NCBI GenBank assembly: GCA_945859605.1
Contig: OX243827.1
Location: forward strand, 25,329,002 to 25,393,001
Length of the DNA stretch: 64,000 nucleotides
Reading direction: 5' to 3'
Origin: Lumbricus rubellus
Lineage: Eukaryota > Annelida > Clitellata > Crassiclitellata > Lumbricidae
Shown one piece after another: positions 23,136 through 34,200 of this stretch. The position numbers and the translations under genes are program-made. The first letter of the stretch is position 1, and every line of letters starts with the position of its first letter. The notes below the pieces were generated by a model, which worked only from the letters and a program-made list of their open reading frames with translations, was not told where the DNA came from and searched no databases.

Positions 23136-26100
23136 TCAGTTCTCAAGTTCATGACTTCCGGTTGGTTCCCCCGGCGATCTCCAATTCTGATCGTCAGCAG
23201 ACCCGTTGCGTAATGGGCATCTGCGTAACAAATGCAAGCTAGAGTCACAGTAGAAACAGCGGCGCTCCTCGTTTGGCGAATTCCGACCACTGTTTCGCCT
23301 CTTCGCCGGACGTGGCGAATTCTGGAAGCGACGCTTCCGGTTCCACTGGTTTCCGCTCGGCTCCGGAACAGCACTCCGTACAGCGAACACCCGACCAACG
23401 ATAGGTTCGCCGTTCACTGGTTGACCGACGTTGTCGCTAGGCGGAAATTGCTCAGCTTCCGGTCCCGCCTGTTGTCGATATCTGCACGAAAAGCTCAAAT
23501 GTCCGGTCCTATTGCAGATATAACAGCGTCGGTAATCCCTCCAGTTTGGTCCGTTCGCGTTCGACCAATCATTTCCGTTTGAACCGTTCTGATCTCTCCA
23601 CGACCCGCGATTATTATAGTCTCTGTATTGAGGCGCCGGCCCCGACTGTCGATCCAGTTGTCGTTGCATCTGTTCTACCTTCCGTTCTAGATCTTTCACT
23701 TTCGGACTCTCTTCTTCTTGAATGGCATTGACGCGTCCATGCCGTCGCTCTTGCTGCTCATGGCCACTGACTTCCGCTTTCTGATAACTGTCCAGCCGCA
23801 TCGCCACTTTGTACGCTTCGTCGAGAGATTTCGGTTCCCGCTCACGGATCTTCAGAGCGAGATTTCGGTCGCTCAAGACATCCACGAATGCCCGAATAGC
23901 AATGGCTTCACTATGGGCGGTCGACACACCAGGATATCCACGGGAAGCCAAGATGCGGATATCATCAACCAAAACTCCCAGGTCTTCCTCAGCTTTCTGT
24001 TTCCGGGTACTGAGTTGCGTTTGAAACAGGGCCTGTTGCTCAGCGGTACCGTACCGTTCCCGGAGTCGTCGAACCAAAGCCGTCCAAGTATCCACGTTCG
24101 ACTCGCTCAGCAAATGGGTCGCCGGTTCGACTAAGGAGACGACCAGTTGATTAAATTTCTCTTCGTCCGACCAGTCATTGTTCTTTGCGCAAACGGTGAA
24201 TTTGCGCAAAAAGACTTCCACATCCGTCCTTCCACTGTAAGATCCAAGTTTCGTCCATTGCTTCGGTTTAGGAGGCGAAGCCGATGACTGTTTGACCTCA
24301 GCCGCTTTAACTGTCGTAGAGGGGGTCGGTTCCGGTTCTTTTCTCGTTCCCACAGTGCTACTCGTCGGAAGTTCCCAGTCGCCTGTTGTCTGTGTCGCTA
24401 CTGATGTCATGGGAACGGATCTGGTAGGACCGACGGACGCGTTGACAGGCGCCAGCACTTTCGTTTCACCAACCGCAGACATCGTCGCTTTGTCGTCTCC
24501 AGTTGTTTCGCTTTTACCCAGAAACGTCGGTTTCAGAAGCGCTTGACGAGGCAGTTCGGCGTCACGACTAAATCCGAAATTCTGAGCGCCGAGACACGAG
24601 CTCATCCTGGCCGACTCAACGACGGTTGGCCACCGAGGAAAGGCGACGTCGCTGGGACGAGGTGGGTCGAGACAGCGAAGCGGGTCGAGCCAAACCCGGT
24701 TGTCGATGCTGTTGTGGAGCGTGTTCGGAGCGTAGTTCGGAGCAGCCATCCATGACACGTATGGATTCTCACGGTGTGCGCTCGGTTGCATCCAGTCGAC
24801 CGCCGTAGTTGCCACTGGACCGGGTCGAGGGTCGGGTCGAAGGTCGGGTCGAGCGTAATCTCGACCCCCCATGGTCGAAGTAATCAGCCCATCGTAGTTG
24901 GGCCCGGAGTGATAGGTCGGCATTCCCGACGTGGATTGGAAAGCGTCGACCCGATTTGACGTCACTTCCGTTCTTGGCTGACCCGCGTGCACGAACGATT
25001 CATGCATTCTCCATTGCAGATCAGGTCGAGGATAATCCACGTGAGAGGGCGACGAAGAGGCCAAAGGAGCTGGGTTGACCTTATCACCCCCCTCCCGCAA
25101 TTTATGATCAATCGGTTTATTTATTTCAAAATTTCTAAACTCCGATTGCTGTGCTGCTTGCATTCTTTTATCAATTATTTTCACAGTTTTAGGTCTAGAT
25201 TCCATTATTTTACTAACTTCAATGTCTACACTACCATCATCAGACATAATTTCAACATTATCAGCAAATTCCCTTTCCTTCCTTCTTTCAAAAGATAATG
25301 CAGTTTCTCTTATTCCGACATTTTCCGTTTCCTCCTCCTCGTCCAAATCTCTAGAACTAAAACGACCCCACTGACTGGGACCAATTGTAACGCCCACCCC
25401 CGCGTACACTCCCGGGGTCGCCACTCCCGGTCCAACGTGTGCGAGGGCCGCGTACTGTTGTGGGCCGTAGTCCAAAGAGATGGAGGGAGGAAGAGAAGCG
25501 GTAGCGCTCGGGTGCACGTCCCTTCTGGTAGGAGGTGGCCAAGCCTCCCTACTACTTGGCTCTCTGTAAGAAATGGGTGCTTTGCTTAGCAGCCTTTCGC
25601 TCCGGCGCAGGGTACCAGGGTTCTTCGGAAGAGGTAAGTCCTTCGGCTTCGCGCCGAAACCTCCTTCCAGGCCGATAGTCGAGTGGTAAGGCATGTCCAT
25701 GACTGGGTAAATAGGAGATCTTGCTCCTAGGTTCGAACCCACAACAGGTTTTATAACCGGAATAGGCGACATCTCTAAACGTTCAATTCTCGCGACAACT
25801 TCTGTCAGCGCTTCCCTTACCTCACCTCGCACAGAGGAGATTGCTTTGTGTGTGTTCTGAGCGCTAGCCCGGACATCATTTTGTACTGATGCAATTGCCT
25901 CTTCAACATTGCTTTGCACGACGGAGATAGCCTCCTGGGTATCTCTAGCGTTATTCTGTATGGCATCTTGCGTGGATCTGGCATTTGCCTGCACATCAGT
26001 TTTCACTGAGGAAATGGCTTCTTCCACATTAGTCTGCATCGAAGTCATGGCTTCTTGGGAGGACTTAGAATTCGTTTGTATGGCCTCTAGTAAAATGCCT

Positions 26101-26162
26101 ATTTCCAGCGCAGATGGTGGTCTGGATGGCTGAGAGGGAGTTGATGCTCCGCTTCTATCCAT
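23136..26162 (-). CDS. gag: Gag protein of the LTR retrotransposon (1008 aa)
   Basis: The ATG at 26162 has a strong context (GCGCCATGG); the frame is open upstream to about 26231 but without another ATG. Residues about 25-140 are a Ser/Gln/Ala-rich helical region of repeated Q-N-A-I-type heptads, likely coiled coil. The middle is Ser/Pro-rich and disordered. A retrotransposon Gag (capsid-like) domain starts near residue 634 (WTKLGSYSGRTDVEVFLRKF). Two CCHC zinc knuckles follow near 878 (CYICNRTGHLSFSC) and 967 (CFYCDSSLHLLRRC). The protein ends at a normal stop with no protease or RT fused. Known: Gag packages element RNA into particles and the knuckles bind nucleic acid. It is longer than usual for Ty3/gypsy Gag. 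Residues 1-259 are encoded inside the LTR. Confidence 0.85.
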   Translation of the reverse strand: MDRSGASTPSQPSRPPSALEIGILLEAIQTNSKSSQEAMTSMQTNVEEAISSVKTDVQANARSTQDAIQNNARDTQEAISVVQSNVEEAIASVQNDVRASAQNTHKAISSVRGEVREALTEVVARIERLEMSPIPVIKPVVGSNLGARSPIYPVMDMPYHSTIGLEGGFGAKPKDLPLPKNPGTLRRSERLLSKAPISYREPSSREAWPPPTRRDVHPSATASLPPSISLDYGPQQYAALAHVGPGVATPGVYAGVGVTIGPSQWGRFSSRDLDEEEETENVGIRETALSFERRKEREFADNVEIMSDDGSVDIEVSKIMESRPKTVKIIDKRMQAAQQSEFRNFEINKPIDHKLREGGDKVNPAPLASSSPSHVDYPRPDLQWRMHESFVHAGQPRTEVTSNRVDAFQSTSGMPTYHSGPNYDGLITSTMGGRDYARPDLRPDPRPGPVATTAVDWMQPSAHRENPYVSWMAAPNYAPNTLHNSIDNRVWLDPLRCLDPPRPSDVAFPRWPTVVESARMSSCLGAQNFGFSRDAELPRQALLKPTFLGKSETTGDDKATMSAVGETKVLAPVNASVGPTRSVPMTSVATQTTGDWELPTSSTVGTRKEPEPTPSTTVKAAEVKQSSASPPKPKQWTKLGSYSGRTDVEVFLRKFTVCAKNNDWSDEEKFNQLVVSLVEPATHLLSESNVDTWTALVRRLRERYGTAEQQALFQTQLSTRKQKAEEDLGVLVDDIRILASRGYPGVSTAHSEAIAIRAFVDVLSDRNLALKIREREPKSLDEAYKVAMRLDSYQKAEVSGHEQQERRHGRVNAIQEEESPKVKDLERKVEQMQRQLDRQSGPAPQYRDYNNRGSWRDQNGSNGNDWSNANGPNWRDYRRCYICNRTGHLSFSCRYRQQAGPEAEQFPPSDNVGQPVNGEPIVGRVFAVRSAVPEPSGNQWNRKRRFQNSPRPAKRRNSGRNSPNEERRCFYCDSSLHLLRRCPLRNGSADDQNWRSPGEPTGSHELEN
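25366..25383 (-). other. Candidate primer-binding site
   Basis: Two bases inside the 5' LTR boundary the minus strand reads TGGTCCCAGTCAGTGGGG, starting with TGG as a tRNA 3'-end complement should. I could not assign the tRNA. It would lie within the gag reading frame, which is unusual. Confidence 0.35.
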
Positions 26163-27799
26163 GGCGCTATACAAGTTTTGGCTAAGTCGAATCCTAACTC
26201 TAGCAAGAAGTAAATCCAAAAGTTTAATCAATGAATCTTATTATTATCAGAACCATTTAATAATTATTCGCAATGTTAATCAACAGCTTACAGTTTAAAG
26301 CAACAGATAATAATATGCAACACAATTCAAACAGACCTCAATCGGAGCAGGCAAACTGTATCCCCAATTTTGTACTTAGATCCAAATCTTAATTTCTCTG
26401 CCCAAAAGTTCAATTTTTAATTCGTATTAAAGCCCTTAATAAATTGTACCTTCTTCCAGAGACACCGGACAAGACTGACGATAAGCGAGGAAAGGGGCGC
26501 AGACGCGGCGTCGAATCCGGGACTTGCGTCGATGAAATGAGGCTCGGAAGGATCCGCCAAGCCCGACGCTGAGTTGTCGCTAAGACCGAACTGGCACGTC
26601 GAGAACAGGGAATCCACGAAAAGATATTTTAATAAGAGATTGACGCCCGTAGGCAACTACGCAGAAGATATCGATGACAGAAGTAATTCCAGAAAAACCG
26701 AGCAGTTTCGATCCGAACGACAGAAAGATCGAAAACCCGAACGAAAGACTTAACTCCTTTACGAAGATGCGAAACAGAACCACTGCGCTGACGATTCGCT
26801 CGTAACACAAAACCGCAATGCAATCGGCTCCTTGCCGGTTTTTAGAATTCTTGTACAGAATCCGTGAAGAACAAACGTGACAACGCAACAACTCAGACTT
26901 CGAATCCACGCCGACTTAAATAAACTATCACGTTTCTAAAATAATCAAACTCCGATTTTGTAACTTGCTCTCCAGAGCTACACGTCTACCCTCGTCGAAG
27001 TCCGTCGTGAATCTGCCTGCGGGATCAGCGTCCCCCTTATATAACCGTCCCCCTTCCACTTACTTAGAGGTGACGCTTGCGCATGCGCACAAGAAGACCG
27101 CCTCACGTGCTTCGCGTTGCCTCCCTGTCTCAGGTCACGTCGACACGGAGCGCACCGATTCAACCTTTCAGTTCAACACACGAAGGCCTTAATGGAAAAC
27201 TACCAATGCGCAGTCAAACCGTGTGACAGCGATTGCAAATATCGACGTACACAGACCACACGCAGACATGTCCTTCTTTGTCTGTTTCTATGCATCAGCG
27301 ACGTTTGCGTCGGTACCTCTGCCTGTACGCGCGATTGGATCGGTCGGTGACACTCTTCTGGCCGTCGCTCCATGCCCTCGCGTTTGTCCTTCTCTATCTG
27401 TTTCAATGTATCAGCGACTACTGCCTCTGCCTCGCTGCATGTATGCGCGACTGCACGGTCGACGACTCAGTCTGCCTCCCCTCCTCCTTTGGCCGTCGCT
27501 GCATACGAGCCGCCAAAGGCCGATACCGTGAGAGAATCACACGAATACGGATCAATAAAACTAGCCACGGCAGCTGCAGCGACCTGCCTACGTCAGAGAA
27601 CGCTCCAATTCGCGTCAAAATCGAAATCAACATTAAAATCTAGGTCACCAATATTATCTAGGTCACCGAATGCAGCTCAAAAATTAATAATATTATATAA
27701 ATTATATATCAGACCACGAAAATACCAAGGGATCCAAAAATATATAATATAATATTGCAACTAAAATTCCGTAGCGTCTAGTTATACGCAAACGCTACA
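25386..27799 (-). repeat. 5' LTR (2414 bp) containing the gag start
   Basis: It starts TGTAACG and ends GCTACA on the plus strand. It holds a TATA box (27036-27043), a leader of several hundred bases and, unusually, the first 259 codons of gag (26162 down to 25386). It is richer in G+C than the internal region. It differs in length from the 3' LTR by 7 bp, accounted for by a 2-bp and a 5-bp indel near the promoter-distal end. Confidence 0.85.
27036..27043 (-). promoter_or_regulatory. TATA box in the 5' LTR
   Basis: The minus strand reads TATATAAG between two G-rich stretches. The expected start site is near 27010, about 850 nt before the gag ATG. The same sequence is at 19277-19284 in the 3' LTR. 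Confidence 0.55.
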
Positions 27800-27865
27800 A
27801 TAAAGCAGTTAAGCATTTTCTGCAAATTGTTCAGCGTCCTTTGGCCCATTTCTTATGAGACCAGT

Positions 27866-28059
27866 TCAGGCGAGTCCGCATTCTTCTAGCCTTTCTGGGC
27901 TGAGATTATACCACCAGTTGCAAGTCTGGGCGATGTCATCGTAGTATAACCCTTCATCGCATTCGATAACAGTTTTAACTTCATGCGAACACATAATGAA
28001 GGATGCACAATCACCAGGGTTGACATAATATCCGTCTGGCTTCCCATCACAGCTGAAGG
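27866..28059 (-). CDS. Gene B alternative terminal CBM14 exon (second copy)
   Basis: It is a 194-nt exon of the same length as exon 10 (30438-30631), with acceptor TTTGCAG and its own stop. The CBM14 keeps all six cysteines and differs from the first copy at only a few residues (FSCDG for FTCDG, DCASF for DCTSF, ECDEG for ECEEG). With the linker at 28540-28658 it forms a duplicated terminal module. As both CBM14 exons end in a stop, they would be alternative 3' ends rather than two domains in one protein. An LTR retrotransposon begins 66 bp past this stop. Confidence 0.7.
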
Positions 28060-28539
28060 CTGCAAAGATAAACAAGAAAATTTGCAAACAGAAAAGGACG
28101 CAGCATGCACACGTTTGCAAGTAGGACAAACGAAACCCACAATCACATTATTTTATGGTAGTCCCTAAAAAGGATCTTTGTGAAGAAAATGTGTTTTAAA
28201 AAATGATAAGAGGTACATGTTGGTTCTTTTAATGCGAAGAAATTTGTTAACACCCAAAAGTAGTAGTTAGAAAAATAGGTGTCACTTTTCCAGGGGAGGA
28301 GCATGTGCCCCCTCTTGCCCCATGTGCGGATATAAGAAAGAAAAAAACAGTCCCACGTTTGGATATAAGAACAAAACAGTTGATCAGACGGGATTTCGCT
28401 ATTTCAATGTCAATGACGTTCATAATTGCACAGTTACCCTGCATAAATAATGCGTGACTTCATGCAGACACGATTTACTCAAGTGGGCACTTAGCCCGTT
28501 TGAATGAATGAATTAATTAATTTTACTAAGGCGTCTTAC

Positions 28540-28658
28540 GCGACGCTGTCGTTGTGCCTGTCGGCGATCTAGTTGTTGTTGTTGTAGTGGTTGCAAGAGG
28601 TGCAGTTGTTTTTGCAGTGGTTGTTGTAGAAGCAGCGGTTGATACTGCGACACAAGCC
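28540..28658 (-). CDS. Gene B alternative linker exon (second copy)
   Basis: It is an open 119-nt exon with acceptor GCTGCAG and donor GTAAGACGCC, the same donor context as exon 9 of B (30968-31071). It enters in phase 2 and leaves in phase 1, exactly as exon 9 does, and encodes a Thr-rich linker. Exon 8 (32155-32318) can therefore splice to it in frame. It cannot follow exon 9 in series because the phases do not fit. Confidence 0.65.
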
Positions 28659-30437
28659 CTGCAGCATACATGTAGATCATAAATATATAGTGCCATCAAT
28701 TATTATAAGAGCTTAGAGCTCATGGTCTGCTCTTTGAGGATCTGCACGAAGCAGCACGAACCACTTATGTCGCGCAAATCCTCTATGCTGTCCCAGCCTG
28801 GTGAGGGTTCAACATAAGCGATGACATAACTAAATTAGAACGAAATGCAGAACGGGAATGTCGTCGCATCCCCGTTCGGTTCCTTCGCGTGATGTTCCAG
28901 AAAATGTGAAAATTAGCTGCTGATGCTGGTCTGCTCAGTACTCTAGTGATTATTGTCAACCTCATCCTTAGAAAACTTTCCCACCTCTAAGAAAACCAGC
29001 TATAACTCACACCCTTATTGTAGTTATACCACTATAATAGAAAATGTTAAAAGCTTTATTCAGAGAATCTTCTTTGTCGGCCATTAATGACATTGTCATG
29101 TTCACACTATTTGTTTCTGACACTTTCTGTGTCTCTTTAATGTGGCTCGACATGCAACTGGATGCGATGCGTCACCCGGATTTGTCTCATTTTTACATAA
29201 GCAATAATTAATAATTTTGATTGTTTTGTGTGTTTGCGGAGTGGGATGATGAATAATGGTAAAATTCAGGCATGAAAAGCATCACATCAAGTAACATGCG
29301 AGATGGAAAATCACAATCTTCATAAGGGAAGACTGAGACTAGCCCCGTACAAAGGCCGAGCTAGCCTTCATTTCTCCAGGTTGGTGATGATCAGTGACAA
29401 GAGGTTGATAAAGAGTGAGGCAGGCAGATGATCAGGTATTGCGGGTCGCCGGGTTGGCTGAATGTTGAAGAGTTCACGAAGACAACTTGGCTGAGAGCAT
29501 TGAAAGGAGTTGTAGGTTGAGGATAGGACTTTGAAATGGACTCGTTCTGGGATTTTTAGCCAAGGAGCGAGTGATTTCAGAATTGGGGTGATGTGCAGTT
29601 TGGGAGTTCTAGTGACGTCCAATGAATTTTGAATGAGTTGAAGAAGTTTCAGTTGTGTAGAACAAATGTTGAGGAAGCGGGTTTAGTGGACTATGGAGAT
29701 TGTAATGAAGGAAGCTGTTTTTAAATCGAGCATAGGTCGGATGCGGCGGAAATCACGAATGTGCAGGAAGTTCGTCAGTTAAGGACCTTTCTCACACTGC
29801 GCATTTACTTGGGCTCTCTCTGTCTCTGTTGTAAGCTATATATATATTATATATAATATATATATTTATATATATAATAATTATATATAACTTACCACTA
29901 TGCCGTTATCATCAACAAATGGCAAGGGTAATTCGTATTAAATGCAACTGTGACGGGCAGCACTTCTGAGTCTAAGTTTCAAGATGCCAAAATTATTTTA
30001 AAAATTAAACTCACATGTCACAGGAAACAATCAAACTCACATGATAGCATAAACTTGCCATAAAGTAATAATATTATAGTGTTAAGACACACACAAATTT
30101 ATGCAGTTACAAATACTCAATTTAGAATGTCAAAGCATATCCACAGCAAAGGAGAAAATAATTATTATCTAAAAGATCAATTAAAAATACTGTAACATAC
30201 ATGTATCCATAAGCTCGAAGAAGCTCATTTAAAATAGCAAACGACAATAATGCTGTCATCAAATAAGATTTAGAACTTTTCCTAATGCATTGAGCGTTTG
30301 TGCCTATGACATCATTTAAGAAAGAGTTCTAGCAACTGAAGAAAAATTGAAGACAATGATAGTGTCCTTAAGAAAAAGCTTAACATCTGCGAATTCTTCG
30401 AAGTCCCTTAGGTCAATTCATTTAAGACCCTTGCACC

Positions 30438-31182
30438 TCAGGCGAGTCCGCACTCCTCCAGCCTTTCTGGGCTGAGATTATACCACCAGTTGCAAGTCTG
30501 GGCGATGTCATCGTAGTATAATCCCTCTTCGCATTCGATAACAGTTTTAACTTCATGCGAGCACATAATGAAGGATGTACAATCACCAGGATTGACGTAA
30601 TATCCGTCTGGCTTCCCATCACAGGTGAAGGCTGCAAAGATAAACAAGAACTTGCAAACAGATACAAACATAGGCACATTAGGCAGGCACATGCCTATAA
30701 GCATAAGAAAAGTAACCTACTATCGTGATATTTAATTGCAGGACATTATGCATATTTATATACATACGTAAATGGATGCGTGTGTTGTCTATGTATTTAT
30801 CCAGAATATAAATGTCATTGCCATTGATAATGCTAACCCTCGCCTAATCACCTGTTATATTCTTATATCCAAACATGGCGTGACTTTATACAGACATGAA
30901 CGTGCACCGTTTACTAAAGTTGGCTGTTAACCGGTTTAAATAATTAATTTCTACTAAGGCGTCTTACGTTCAACTGTTGTTGTTGCTGTCGGCGGTGCAG
31001 TTGTTGTTGTAGTGGTTGTAGTGGTTGTCGGTGCTATTGGTGTAGTAGCGGTTGATGCTGGGATAGAAGCCCTGCAACATACATGTAGATAATAGCGGAC
31101 TGCTTCTTATCAACGTAATGATTACGTCATCTGCTACATAACATTTTATTGATTTGTTTTTATTCTAAGAATTTAGCCTATA

Positions 31183-31217
<35 letters not shown>

Positions 31218-34200
31218 GCATCTATCCAGTAAATCTTCTCTGCGCTACCCTATAAAATGATGTCTTAAATGTCATTGCAACGAATTATTATATCAGTTAA
31301 CAAATTGATACAAAGCAATTAAGCTGAAAGATCCAACAGTGAGAGACTCCAACGGCTAACTTTTACTGAAATAAAATTGGGATTTATGAAAACAAACTCG
31401 CTGAAATCAAGGCAGAATTGAAGACAAATGAAAATTTATTTTATTATTAAATAATGGGGCGCGGTGGTGTAGTGGTGGCGTCGCTGCCTTCGAGCCGGAA
31501 GGTTCGAGGTTCGAATCCACCTGGCCGCGTAAGGACCTTGGGCAAGTCCTTCATTCACAATTGCTCAGCGCTTCGGCGTGAAACTCCGATGCAGTGTCCG
31601 CTCTGCATCGGGAGCGCCTCTGAGTAGAGAGAGCTTGAAGGGGCGCTATAACAAGTGCACATACAAACAAACAAACAAACAAGAAGTTGCATAGATGAAA
31701 AGTGCTGTTAAATATAAACGGGATTGAACAGAAGAGGGCTCGATGATAGGATTAGGCCTAATGCCAAACAAGAAATCAGATTTAGAATAATATTGACCCT
31801 GCAAGCGAATTATTTACGACGCTAAAGATTACAGTCATGTTTGCCCAAACTAATTAGATCATCCTTCAACAAAATAGACCTACAACTGACTCCAAGAATT
31901 TGCATCGAAAATTTAAAGCCACGCGAGACCTGTTAGGCCTAACAGTTTCAAAACGCTATCTAGCTTAGCATGGTGCACTTGATAGCGTGTTGAATCTGTT
32001 AGCAAACGCTTGCCAGTTCGGGCCTATTATAGCACGCACATTGTGTAAAGTTGTAAACATTATTTTATCCACCAGTCTCAATCCCTATTCGCTGACTTCT
32101 TCTGCATGGAAAATTACCCGTTAAACGAAATAAAAAATAGGTTGTCATATTTACGTGGTGCTACACGATGCAGGCTTAGGTGTAGTTTCGAGAACTTCAT
32201 TGGCAACACGGAGAAGTGGATAGGGTCCAGCATAACATCCAAGGTTTCCACTGAAGTCATCCAGATCAACGGTCCATGCCATCCAGCCAGAGAAGCAGTT
32301 GTTGACTATGTATTCAACCTGTTCCAACAAAGATACATCGCTATTCGCAATCAACAACCAGCAATCAAATAGAAGTATCTGATTAACAATCATATTAGCG
32401 AGAGATGATTTTTAACTACACAGATATCAGTTGGATTTTCAAGACAGACGCATACACTGCACAAAAATGTCAGGCTGAACTCTTTGAATAAGTGGAACGG
32501 ATTTTGTATAGACACATAGAATCACATAGGCTATATCTTATATCTGAGTCGGAAACTAAAAAAATTAATAGTGCAAATTTGTAAAATCAATGTCACGTTC
32601 AGATAGTTCTGTCAAAATGATTGATGCCATTTAGGTTCAACTTAAAAAATCAGATTCATCTATTTTAGTTTAGAATTTTCTCTTTGAACGTTAGGCTATG
32701 CTCATTTCTGTCAACGTCCAAGCCCACCAACAACTGCATTTCATCTACTTTTCGAAATTACGATTAGGCCTACGATTATCGGATTATCGATTATATCGGA
32801 TAGTGAAGATGAAATTTCTAAAGAATAATTATTTTCTTTTGCGATTTAACCAAACCGAACAACGCCTAGCTGATAATAATGGTGTCATAGATATCACGGA
32901 ACATAATAATTATTAAGTTGCTTTGTTTTCATACCTTGAGCTGAATACTGCGCTCATCGTCATATCCAACCCATTGGTCACCTTTGAATGCGTAAGGATT
33001 CTTGTGTTCATCGTGAAAGACACTGGTGGCTCCCTCATTGAGTGTAATGCAAATCTGTCGACAACAAAAATGCGAATATACAAAACGCAACTTAAAAAGA
33101 AAACAATAACTTTGACGAAACGAAGACTATTCTGAAAGTTTAAGTGCAGCACACAAATTTACATCAAATACTTAGAAAGAAAAATCACTGTAAAAATTAG
33201 CTGCAGGGCTGTGCCGGTGTCACGGGATATTCTATCAAAATCCGGATGGCATATAGGTCTACACTCTACCGGTATAGACTATCCGGGGGGGATAAACCAA
33301 CCGTCCACTTGACAAATCGTCCACGACCAGCCGTCCATGACGAAAGGTCCGCAAACTCTTTGGTTTTAGAGCCCTGAGAATATTTAGAACACTTAAGAAC
33401 ACTTAGAGTTACTAACTAAATTCAAGTTGATTTTGCTCTGAACATTGCTTAGGACACTTAAAACAATTAAGCTTAGAGTTGCTCTAAACTTTGATTACAG
33501 CATAAAAATTTCAATTAGGCCTAAACGCATATTTCCAATGATTGAATTAGGAGGATTTGGTTTGCGGACGTTTCAGAGCAAAATCAATTTGAATTTAGTT
33601 AGTGACTCTATGTGTTCTTAAGTGTTCTAAATGTTCTGACTGCTCTAAAACCAAAGCAGACAAAATTGTCTAGTAAAGGAATAAACATACCTGTTAGCGT
33701 CATTGTTTAAAACAAAAGCAACTGGAAGTTAATTCGCAACAATAAACACAGTGGCTATTTTGAACCTCTCTTCATCTGGAGAGATACGATCAATGCGGGG
33801 GGGATGCTCTACTTCTGACACCGGCGAAATAAGAGGCTAGCAGGCGCTGCAGGTCACTTGTTCCGTATTCTAACACATAAATATTTGAGAGGTGAGTAGC
33901 CTACACGGTGTATAATCGCGTATGTTATCGATTACACACCTACAGAGCAGCTATCACGGAAGAAATTATAATCATACCTCGTAGTAAGACAAAAAGCCGG
34001 CTTCTCTGGTGTAGCTTCCGGTTCTGCATGGACCGATAATTGGAGCACCAAGACCGTTCTGGACAGGGTCCGCAAGAGTGAAACATCGACCGTAGAAAGC
34101 GAGACCGATCACCAGCTTTTCTGGTGGAGCACCCAATGAAACCCAATATCTGGCAGCCCAGTCCTACAAGAATAATTTTTTAGGACTGAACATAAATTTC

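Larger units (their letters stand above)
17627..27799 (-). mobile_element. LTR retrotransposon, gag-only (non-autonomous), about 10.2 kb
   Basis: Two nearly identical direct repeats of about 2.4 kb, each beginning TGTAACG and ending GCTACA, bound the element. ATAA on both sides (17623-17626 and 27800-27803) is a 4-bp target duplication, the size typical of Ty3/gypsy-type integration. By eye the LTRs differ by about seven substitutions and two indels, which indicates a recent insertion. The only long ORF is Gag. The inner 3 kb after Gag has no RT, RNase H or integrase ORF in any frame, so it needs enzymes in trans. It resembles gag-containing terminal-repeat elements in layout; the superfamily is not proved. 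Confidence 0.85.

Noticed and set aside
26162..26231. Longer gag start beginning MIKLLDLLL
   Set aside because: The first codon of that extension is TTG. The first ATG, with a strong context, is at 26162.
27866..30631. One protein with two CBM14 domains in series
   Set aside because: The first CBM14 exon ends in a stop, and exon 9 leaves in phase 1 while the second linker needs phase 2, so serial splicing breaks the frame.
31456..31530. A functional tRNA gene (A and B boxes present)
   Set aside because: The tRNA-like head is fused to a shared SINE tail, occurs in several diverged copies, and I could not fold a complete cloverleaf.
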